From the NCBI GenBank assembly GCA_964462675.1, contig CAYWYS010000013.1, forward strand, positions 5,867-69,866: a stretch of DNA of 64,000 nt, written 5' to 3'. Below the pieces are notes generated by a model. That model did not search any database, was not told the origin of the DNA, and worked only from the letters and a program-made list of their open reading frames with translations. This DNA comes from XN24 sp964462675 (GTDB taxonomy: Bacteria > Pseudomonadota > Gammaproteobacteria > Steroidobacterales > XN24). Below, in pieces: positions 57,770-64,000 of the stretch (positions within the stretch are counted from its first letter, which is position 1; each line of letters begins with the position of its first letter). The translations under genes were made by a program, and so were the position numbers.

Positions 57770-57789
57770 TGTACACAAATGAGTGTACA
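57770..57789. promoter_or_regulatory. Operator-like palindrome upstream of the Phd/PIN pair
   Basis: TGTACAC, then AAATGA, then GTGTACA: perfect 7-base arms. The core resembles the TGTGTATAC arms upstream of the vapBC at 27948. Confidence 0.7.
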
Positions 57790-57897
57790 CATCGCGGGCT
57801 CGGGGTTCCAGTTCGGACGCCCATGGTCGCGTCCCGCTGGCGTTATATGAAGCGTGGAAATCTGCCCGAAGCGGCCGGAAATACCCGCCGGTGCGAA

Positions 57898-59187
57898 TCA
57901 GGTCTCGCCGTTGAACAGCCGCGCAGTCCCCATCGCCTCGGCGGCGGCGCCGAGGCGCTTCAGCGCGAGCACATAGGCGGCCATCCGCAGCGACAGCGCT
58001 TGCTCCTCGGCAATCTCGAGCACGGCGCGAAAGCGCTCGCACATCATCGTGTCCAGGCGCTGCAGCACCGTGTCCTCGCTCCAGTATTCGCCGCTGCGAT
58101 TCTGCACCCACTCGAAATAGCTGACTGTCACGCCACCGGCATTCGCGAGGATATCCGGGACCAACGTCACGCCCTGCTCCTCGAGAATCCTGTCAGCCGC
58201 GGCGCTGGTGGGGCCATTGGCCAGTTCGAGCACGACCCTGGCCCGCACATTCGCGGCATTGCCCTTGGTAATGACATCCTCGAGCGCGGCAGGCACGAGC
58301 ACATCCACGTCGAGCGCCAGCAGCTCCTCGTTGGAAATCGCCGTCGCGGACACCGCCTCGCACACGGAGGCCCCGCAATACAGTGCCTCCAGCGTGCGCC
58401 GCGTGTTCTTGGCGTGCACCAGGCTCGGCACGTCGACGCCCTGCTCGCGATAGATGCCGCCACGCGAGTCGCTCACCGCGACCACGCGATACCCGTCCCG
58501 GTGCAACAGCCGGGCGATCTCCTGGCCGGCGTTGCCGAAACCCTGCACAGCAACGGTCGTTTTCTCGGGCTGCCAGTCACGATCCCGGGCGAGCTCCCGC
58601 AGGCAGACGTAGCCGCCATAGCCGGTGGCGCCACTGCGCCCGCGGCTGCCGCCCAACGCCACCGGCTTGCCGGTGATCACCGCAGGCGTGCGCTGGCGCA
58701 CGACCTGGGAGTACTCGTCCATCATCCAGCCCATGATGCGCTCGTTGGTGTTCACGTCCGGCGCCGGGATGTCGGTTTCCGGGCCGATGAAATCGGCAAT
58801 CTTGCGAATGAAGCCGCGGCTGAGCCGTTCGACCTCGAGCATCGACAGTTCCTTGGGATCCACCGCGATCCCGCCCTTTGCGCCGCCATAGGGCAGATCC
58901 ATGACCGCGCACTTGCAGGTCATCCAGAAGGCGAGCGCCTTGACCTCCTCCAGGTTGACCCTGGGGTGGTAGCGCAGCCCGCCCTTGCCCGGGCCGAGCA
59001 GGTCGCTGTGCTGCACGCGGTAACCCTCGAAGATTTCCAGGCTGCCGTCGTCGCGCCGCAGCGGCACCGCTACCGTGAGGATTGCCTTGGGATGTCGCAG
59101 CCGCTCCAGCGTCTCGGCCTCGATCTCGACGTATTTCGCGGCGTCATCAAGCCGGGCCAACGCCTGGCGGAACTGGGAGTCCTGCAT
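57898..59187 (-). CDS. gdhA: Glutamate dehydrogenase (Glu/Leu/Phe/Val dehydrogenase family)
   Basis: 429 residues. The substrate-site motif MDLPYGGAKGGIAVDP contains the catalytic lysine; GPETDIPAPDVNTNERIMGW supplies the catalytic aspartate; VAVQGFGNAGQEIARLL is the dinucleotide fold and ILANAGGVTVSYFEWVQNRS the conserved C-terminal part. Length and motifs match hexameric NAD-type glutamate dehydrogenases that deaminate glutamate. It follows the nucleotidyl cyclase gene by 33 bases on the same strand. Confidence 0.92.
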   Translation of the reverse strand: MQDSQFRQALARLDDAAKYVEIEAETLERLRHPKAILTVAVPLRRDDGSLEIFEGYRVQHSDLLGPGKGGLRYHPRVNLEEVKALAFWMTCKCAVMDLPYGGAKGGIAVDPKELSMLEVERLSRGFIRKIADFIGPETDIPAPDVNTNERIMGWMMDEYSQVVRQRTPAVITGKPVALGGSRGRSGATGYGGYVCLRELARDRDWQPEKTTVAVQGFGNAGQEIARLLHRDGYRVVAVSDSRGGIYREQGVDVPSLVHAKNTRRTLEALYCGASVCEAVSATAISNEELLALDVDVLVPAALEDVITKGNAANVRARVVLELANGPTSAAADRILEEQGVTLVPDILANAGGVTVSYFEWVQNRSGEYWSEDTVLQRLDTMMCERFRAVLEIAEEQALSLRMAAYVLALKRLGAAAEAMGTARLFNGET

Positions 59188-59220
59188 GTCGAGATCCTCG
59201 GGCCAGGGACCGGCTAGCGC

Positions 59221-59955
59221 TTACTGCAGCACGTCCGGGGTCTGCCAGAGCCACTCCTGCCCGTCCACGAAGGACAGGTAGCGAAAGCCGGTGCGGTCGG
59301 CCGGCTTGAGTCCCTTGGTGACTGAGGCGCGCTTCAACATTTCCATCGGCGGCTCGAGCAGCCGGCGGCCGAAACCCGGCACCAGGGTTCGTAGGTATCG
59401 ATCGGGTTGGCCCTGCAGGACGTGGGCCGTGCTGAAGCACACGGCGGTGCCGAAGCCGGAGGCGAGGGTCTGCATCCGCGCAGCACAATTGAGCGGGTAG
59501 CCGACGAAATCCACCTCGCTCGTCTCGCTCAGGTGCGGCTCGAGCTGGATCCGGATCGCCTCACCCATGGAGATGCCGACGCCGTAGCCCGCCGGCGCCG
59601 GGTACGGCAGCGATTGCGTCAGGCTCGCGTAACTCTTGTGCAGGTCGAAGGTGGCGTTGAGCGCATTGGCGAGGCAGCGCGCCAGGTCATCCCCGTTCTC
59701 CAGTTCCCACAGCAGCACGAAACCGTCGCCGAGAAACTTCTGGAAGGGGTGGTGGTGATCGTCGCAGATCGCCAGCACCTGGCCGAACTGCAGCTTGACC
59801 AGATCAGCCACGTGGTCGAGCGGCTGCGTCTCGCTCCAGTTGGAAAAGCCGCGCATGTCCGCGAACAGCGCCACGACCCGAGAACGGACGCCGAAGCGCT
59901 GGTGGCTGCCGGGCGCCAGGTTGTAGGCCGAGTGTCTTCGGTACATGCGGCGCAT
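59221..59955 (-). CDS. Class III adenylate/guanylate cyclase-domain protein
   Basis: 244 residues from the ATG at 59955 (a GTG at 59964 is an alternative). VALFADMRGFSNWSETQP holds the first metal aspartate, FQKFLGDGFVLLWELENG the lysine and second aspartate, and DFVGYPLNCAARMQTLASGF the asparagine and arginine of the transition-state site. No sensor or membrane segment is attached. It probably makes cAMP, though cGMP is possible. It is transcribed toward gdhA with a 33-base gap and is divergent from the NAD-binding gene. Confidence 0.87.
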   Translation of the reverse strand: MRRMYRRHSAYNLAPGSHQRFGVRSRVVALFADMRGFSNWSETQPLDHVADLVKLQFGQVLAICDDHHHPFQKFLGDGFVLLWELENGDDLARCLANALNATFDLHKSYASLTQSLPYPAPAGYGVGISMGEAIRIQLEPHLSETSEVDFVGYPLNCAARMQTLASGFGTAVCFSTAHVLQGQPDRYLRTLVPGFGRRLLEPPMEMLKRASVTKGLKPADRTGFRYLSFVDGQEWLWQTPDVLQ

Positions 59956-60051
59956 GCATACCACTGTTGCGCCGTCTCGCCAAGTGCCACGGGAATGGCG
60001 GCCGGAAACAGGCTAGACTTCCAGTGGAGTACGGCCCGGGAGTTCACAGCC

Positions 60052-60942
60052 ATGGATCGGCCTCTGACGACAGTCTTCGGCGGCACCGGCTACCTCGGCA
60101 GCCGCATTGCCCGCGAGCTGGCGGTCCTCGGCGCCCGGGTGCGCATCGTCGCGCGCCGGCCGCGCCGGCCTGACTGGGCCGGCGACAGCCAGGCAGTCGA
60201 ACTGATGACGGCAGACGTCCGCGAGGAGCAGAGCGTGGCGCGCGCGATCGGCGGCGCCACCAGTGTCGTCAATGCCGTCAGCCGGTATGTCCCGTCGCGC
60301 CGCCACGGCAGTTACGAGGCGATCCATGTGCACGGCGCGGCGCGGATCGCGCGCGCCGCGCAGGCTGCCGGCGTGGCGCGACTGGTGCTCATCTCCGGCC
60401 TCGGTGTCGATCCGCGCTCGCCGTCAGCCTACGTGCGCGCCCGGATGCAGGGCGAGGACCTGGCCCGCAGGATCTTTCCGAACACCATCGTGGTCCGGCC
60501 CGGCGTGATCTTCGGTCCGGGCAGCCCGTTCCTCGGCTCGCTGGTCCGCGTCGTGCGGCTGCCGGCCGTGCCGCTGTTCGGGCAGGGCGATGTCCGACTG
60601 CAGCCGGTGCTCGCGGACGACGTGGCGAAGGCCGTCGCGCGGCTGGCCGGCGGCGCGGGCGGCAATCGCAAGGTGTTCGAGCTCGGCGGTGGGGGCGTCT
60701 ACACCTATCGCGAGATCGTCGAGATGGTGCTGGAAAAGCTGGACCGCAAGCGCACGCTGGTGCCGGTGCCGTTCCCGGTGTGGCGTACGCTCGCGACGCT
60801 GCTGCGGGTGCTGCCGCACCCGCCGCTGACCGTCGACCAGGTGATCCTGATGCAGAAGGACAACGTCGTGGCCGGCAACTTCGGCCGCTTCGATGACCTC
60901 GGCATCGCGCCGGTGTCGCTCGAGGGCTTCCTGAAGGCCTGA
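60052..60942 (+). CDS. NDUFA9-like NAD(P)-binding protein
   Basis: 296 residues from the ATG at 60052. The Rossmann glycine motif is TVFGGTGYLGSRIARELAVL; later, RLVLISGLGVDPRSPSAYVR and AR, IVVRPGVIFGPGSPFLGSLV and LQPVLADDVAKAV are typical of the atypical SDR group that includes the complex I subunit NDUFA9. The active-site tyrosine of classical SDRs is replaced by the SAYVRAR context. Possible roles are quinone-linked reduction or nucleotide-sugar-type chemistry; none is proven. Confidence 0.85.
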   Translation: MDRPLTTVFGGTGYLGSRIARELAVLGARVRIVARRPRRPDWAGDSQAVELMTADVREEQSVARAIGGATSVVNAVSRYVPSRRHGSYEAIHVHGAARIARAAQAAGVARLVLISGLGVDPRSPSAYVRARMQGEDLARRIFPNTIVVRPGVIFGPGSPFLGSLVRVVRLPAVPLFGQGDVRLQPVLADDVAKAVARLAGGAGGNRKVFELGGGGVYTYREIVEMVLEKLDRKRTLVPVPFPVWRTLATLLRVLPHPPLTVDQVILMQKDNVVAGNFGRFDDLGIAPVSLEGFLKA

Positions 60943-60954
60943 CGGGCGCGCCGG

Positions 60955-61461
60955 CTACGGTTGCTCCAGCGTCTCCCGCACCTTGCCCTCGAGGCCCTTC
61001 AGCCCATGGGCCTTGCCGAACTCGACCGCGGTCTCGGTATCCATGCCGTCAAACTTGCTGCCGTGCAGCGCGTACATCGCGCCGACCCGGTTGCCGCTGG
61101 CACAGTGCATCAGCGCCGGCCGGTCGCCGACCTGCTTGAGCACGGCGTCGAACAGCAGCACGCTCTCGGTCGACAGGTCCTGCGGTCCGGCGATCGGCAC
61201 GCGCAGGTACGTGAGGCCGAGCTCGGCCGCCAGCGCCTCTTCGTCGTAACCGGGATCCTCGTTGACGCCACGCATGTTGACGACGACCTCGATGCCGGCC
61301 GCCGCCGCCTCCCGCAACACGGCCTCGGTGGGCTGTCCGCCGACCAGCACGGTGTCGCTGGCGCGCAGGCCGGCGTCCAGCTCGGTCCACTCCTGGGCCG
61401 GCAGCGCCGCCGCAAACAACAGCAAGGCCGCGGCCAGGAAAGCTGAGTACATGACGGGCAT
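60955..61461 (-). CDS. Periplasmic tyrosine-phosphatase-like protein
   Basis: 168 residues from the ATG at 61461, seven bases after a perfect AAGGAGG. A signal peptide (YSAFLAAALLLFAAALPA) is followed by a dual-specificity-phosphatase-like fold: VLVGGQPTEAVLREAAAAGI, VVVNMRGVNEDPGYDEEALA and the P-loop ALMHCASGNRVGAMYALHG, with CX5R intact. Such DUF442-like proteins are periplasmic with unknown substrates; some accompany sulfide metabolism. It converges with the NAD-binding gene. Confidence 0.82.
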   Translation of the reverse strand: MPVMYSAFLAAALLLFAAALPAQEWTELDAGLRASDTVLVGGQPTEAVLREAAAAGIEVVVNMRGVNEDPGYDEEALAAELGLTYLRVPIAGPQDLSTESVLLFDAVLKQVGDRPALMHCASGNRVGAMYALHGSKFDGMDTETAVEFGKAHGLKGLEGKVRETLEQP

Positions 61462-61579
61462 CGGCTGCCCTCCTTATAATCACGTGGAGATTTGCCGGGT
61501 CATGGTGAGCGCTAACGCGCGGGGATTCAATGGCCGACGCGTTTCCGCGGCAACGTCTGCCCTGCTACCCTTGCCCGCC

Positions 61580-62071
61580 ATGGCATCCCCGCCCGGCATG
61601 GCCTACAACAAGCGCATCCTGGACGTGCTGTGGTTCGGCTCGCTCGGCGGGCCGCTGGTCATCGCGACGGCCTTTCTCGCCTTCGATCTCGAGATCGGCG
61701 TCGACTGGCTGCCGTCAAAGCTGCTCTGGAACGCGACGCTGGTGCTGCTGGCCCTGTTGCTGGTGGCGTCGCGGCCGCTGGTGCGCCACCTGCTGACGCC
61801 GGCGCGGGTCGCGGCGCGGCCGGTGCCGGCGGCGATGGCGGCGCCGGAGGACATCGCGGCGCAGGCGCTCGCCAAGGTGCAGGTCACCAGCATGCTGGCG
61901 GCGGCCTTGCTGAACGCACTGCCGATGGTGCTGACCCTGCTCGCGGTGCTGCACGCCGAGGCGGAGCTGGCGCTCGTGACCGGCGTGCTGGCGCTGGTCG
62001 CCGCGGCGCTCGCCAAGCCGGATTTCGTGAACTTGGTGCTGGCGGTCGGGGGACGGTTGCGGCGCGCGTAG
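61580..62071 (+). CDS. Small integral membrane protein
   Basis: 163 residues from the ATG at 61580. Four hydrophobic segments are visible: near residues 13-33 (LWFGSLGGPLVIATAFLAF), 42-60 (LLWNATLVLLALLLVAS), 95-118 and 125-145. I do not recognise the family. It is orientated away from the phosphatase gene with 118 bases between starts; no cofactor motif is seen. Confidence 0.65.
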   Translation: MASPPGMAYNKRILDVLWFGSLGGPLVIATAFLAFDLEIGVDWLPSKLLWNATLVLLALLLVASRPLVRHLLTPARVAARPVPAAMAAPEDIAAQALAKVQVTSMLAAALLNALPMVLTLLAVLHAEAELALVTGVLALVAAALAKPDFVNLVLAVGGRLRRA

Positions 62072-62267
62072 TGATCGATCGCGCGGTCTCGGCCCGGCCA
62101 TAGATAACACCTTGTAGATCGATGGTTGCGATAGTTAAATACTGTTGCAATTCAATGGTCTTGCGCTCATTATGCTGTATATCCGTACACGCATGTGGAG
62201 CGCGAGATGAAGGCCGCATCGCAGGACTTGCAACGAGTCAGGCCACGCCCGGCAACGCCGCGCCGCA

Positions 62268-62873
62268 GTGCTCGAGGAGCGGATCGCCACGCTGGCCAGC
62301 CACCTGCACGCGGCCACCTACCGGCTGATCGCGATGCTGCGGGAGTTCGAAGACCTGGGCGGCTGGCACGGCTGGCCGTCGGCGGCGCACTGGCTGCAGT
62401 GGCGCTGCGGCTATTCGCTCGGCACAGCCCGGGAGAAGTTCCGGGTTGCGCGGGTGCTGCCGGCATTGCCCCTGATCCGCACCGCCTTCAAGCGCGGCGA
62501 GCTGTCCTTCGCGCAGGTGCGCGCCGTGACGCGGATTGCGACGCCGGGCAACGAGGCCACGGTGCTGATGTGGGCGAAGCACTCGACGGCCTCGCACATG
62601 GAGAAGCTGGCCAGGCTGTATCGCCGCTACGGCGAGAACGCCGCGGCAATGGCGCAGCATCGCGAGAGGTCGTTCTCACATTGGGAAGAAGACGGCGGCA
62701 TGGTGTCGTTTCGCATCCGGTTGCCGGCCGAGCAGGCGGCGGTCGTGCTGAAGGCCATCGAGGCGGCCAAGGCATCACTCGATGGCCAGGACCTCGACGA
62801 CGTTGCCGCGGAAACGCGCATCGCGCAGCTCGAGGAGCCACCCGAGCATCCGGACGAGGACGCGGAAACGTGA
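62268..62873 (+). CDS. DUF222 protein lacking the HNH endonuclease domain
   Basis: 201 residues from a GTG at 62268; related sequence (MKAASQDLQRV) lies upstream in another frame at 62207, so the true start may be frameshifted. LEERIATLASHLHAATYRLI, WLQWRCGYSLGTAREKFRVA and GELSFAQVRAVTRIATPGNE are the DUF222 (13E12-repeat) domain. Usual family members are twice as long and end with an HNH nuclease. Here the protein stops after HPDEDAET, with no HNH motif. It is probably a truncated selfish or phage-type gene. Confidence 0.68.
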   Translation: MLEERIATLASHLHAATYRLIAMLREFEDLGGWHGWPSAAHWLQWRCGYSLGTAREKFRVARVLPALPLIRTAFKRGELSFAQVRAVTRIATPGNEATVLMWAKHSTASHMEKLARLYRRYGENAAAMAQHRERSFSHWEEDGGMVSFRIRLPAEQAAVVLKAIEAAKASLDGQDLDDVAAETRIAQLEEPPEHPDEDAET

Positions 62874-62884
62874 GGTCGTGCCGG

Positions 62885-64000
62885 TCACTGCGCCACGCCC
62901 TCGATCCGCGCGCGCACTTGCTGGCGGATGCGCTCGACTTCGGCCTGGAAGCGCGGGTCGGACCGCACCGGGTCGTAGGTGCCGCCCTCGACGACGAGGA
63001 ACTGGTAGATCGGCGACAGCTCGGCGGAGCGCGTGAGCCAGCGCAGCGTGCCGTCGAGGTCGCCGATCCACGCATGGTATTCGGCGAGATCGCCCGCCAG
63101 CGCACCGGCGTGCAGCGGCAGGTTCGACACCTCGGCATCCACGGCCGCGGCAAGCGACTCGATGATCGCTGCGGCCTCGGCAGCTGCGCCGGCGGAATGG
63201 AGGCACATGGCGCGCAGCGCGAGATAAGGGCCGGGATCCAGCGCCGTGCACTCGTCGTAACGGCCGAGCAGCAGCAGTCCGCGGGCTTCCTGGCGGCGGG
63301 GATTCAGGAAACGGGGCTCGAGCGCCTGGGCGATGCGCGCCTCCTTGACGGCCTCCTCGTGGCGCCGCACCAGGTTCAGGCTGACGGCGCGGAAATCGTG
63401 GTGCGTGGGCGCGAGCGGATCGAGCGCGACGGCCGCCTCGGTTGCCAGCACGGCCTCTTCGAAGCGGCCGGCAAAGGCCAGCGCCACGCCGTGCAGCAGG
63501 CGAATCTCGCCGGCGTTGGGCGCGAGTTTCACCGCCTGCTCGATGTCGGCAAGCACTTCGTCGAACGGCAGCCAGTGGCGCAGCCGCGCATGACCGCGCG
63601 CAGCCCAGGCTTCCGCTGAGCTGGGGTCGAGCTCGACCGCCTGCTCGGCCAGCACCAGCGCGAGCGCGACGCTGGCGTACGGGTCGGGACCGCTCGGGTG
63701 GGCGAACAGCGTCGACAGGATGTAAACCGAGGCCAGCCCGGCATAGGCGGGCACGTAGCCGGAATCGATCGACATCGCTTCCTCGAAGGCCGCGATGGCC
63801 GCCTGGAAGTTCGCGGGACTCGGCCGGCTGCGCGCATAGGTGCCGCGCAGGTACGCGTCGTAGGCGGCGGCCTCGTCGGTGCGCGAGCCGGCGCCGCGCG
63901 GCGGCAGGCCTTCGACGCGGGCCAGCAATGCGTCGATGACGTGCTGCGCGATTTCTTCCTGCACCTTGAAGATGTCCAGCAGCTGGCGGTCGTAGGTCTC
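62885..64000 (-). CDS. TPR protein, N-terminal part outside the window
   Basis: At least 371 residues are visible and the frame is open to the window edge. The sequence ETYDRQLLDIFKVQEEIAQH at the visible start is typical of the link between a kinase or cyclase domain and TPR repeats in bacterial signalling proteins. TPR-like helices follow: AIAAFEEAMSIDSGYVPAYA, LAEQAVELDPSSAEAWAARG, DIEQAVKLAPNAGEIRLLHG and AVLATEAAVALDPLAPTHHD. The C-terminus is also helical. The catalytic domain, if any, lies beyond 64000. Confidence 0.75.
   Translation of the reverse strand, partial: ETYDRQLLDIFKVQEEIAQHVIDALLARVEGLPPRGAGSRTDEAAAYDAYLRGTYARSRPSPANFQAAIAAFEEAMSIDSGYVPAYAGLASVYILSTLFAHPSGPDPYASVALALVLAEQAVELDPSSAEAWAARGHARLRHWLPFDEVLADIEQAVKLAPNAGEIRLLHGVALAFAGRFEEAVLATEAAVALDPLAPTHHDFRAVSLNLVRRHEEAVKEARIAQALEPRFLNPRRQEARGLLLLGRYDECTALDPGPYLALRAMCLHSAGAAAEAAAIIESLAAAVDAEVSNLPLHAGALAGDLAEYHAWIGDLDGTLRWLTRSAELSPIYQFLVVEGGTYDPVRSDPRFQAEVERIRQQVRARIEGVAQ

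Noticed and set aside
27311..57789. Chromosomal integron cassette array
   Set aside because: Modules lie on both strands, with no integrase and no attC-like imperfect palindromes following each cassette. The recurring palindrome is of a different type and is not placed after every module.

Overview
The window is high-GC DNA with a gammaproteobacterial gene complement: AmpD/AmpE, ArgE, BioA, RsmE, DUF1538 with a P-II protein, and a wax-ester-synthase-like acyltransferase. It probably comes from an uncultured Xanthomonadales/Steroidobacteraceae/Woeseiaceae-like lineage. That placement is inference, because no rRNA or other marker is present. A run of 100 N at 8893-8992, inside a tandem repeat, shows that this is a scaffolded draft assembly. 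I recognised no rRNA or tRNA gene and no CRISPR array.

Bases 1-27,000 are mostly housekeeping. Cobalamin uptake is spread over the first 10 kb: the 3' end of a BtuC-like permease, a BtuD-like ATPase, a cobalamin riboswitch followed by btuB, a PduO-type adenosyltransferase, and btuF, which is translationally coupled to ampD-ampE. Reverse-strand genes for an iron-type ABC ATPase, a diguanylate cyclase and an aldehyde dehydrogenase separate the permease from its ATPase. Then come an argE-bioA-rsmE-thioesterase operon and a DUF1538 membrane protein/P-II/CBS operon. Next is a fatty-acid-type cluster: Fe-alcohol dehydrogenase, a large protein with an acyl-ACP-reductase-like C-terminus, and a WS/DGAT acyltransferase. 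A fused aspartokinase-homoserine dehydrogenase without ACT domains follows. It is preceded by a sigma70-like promoter, a SAM-II riboswitch and an intrinsic terminator.

Bases 27,000-58,000 are accessory and eroded. About eight toxin-antitoxin modules lie here (VapBC-type, Phd/PIN, HigBA, FitAB-like, YoeB/YefM, RelBE-like, and YhaV with DUF2442). Several are truncated, internally deleted or present as fragments elsewhere. A dispersed repeat with core GGGGTCAGAT, often palindromic, recurs beside these modules. It flanks higBA on both sides, supplies the 3' end of a VWA gene and lies in frame inside an NYN-domain gene. The region also holds an IS110-family (IS1111-type) element, a truncated second copy, a SNF2 helicase/SWIM-HTH pair, a MerR-like/VWA/trypsin-like operon, a SEC-C protein, a HEPN-like protein and a DUF3800 protein.

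Bases 53,700-64,000 return to chromosomal genes: a lipase-like hydrolase, PhoX phosphatase, glutamate dehydrogenase, a class III nucleotidyl cyclase, an NDUFA9-like NAD-binding protein, a periplasmic phosphatase-like protein, a truncated DUF222 protein and a TPR protein that runs off the end of the window.
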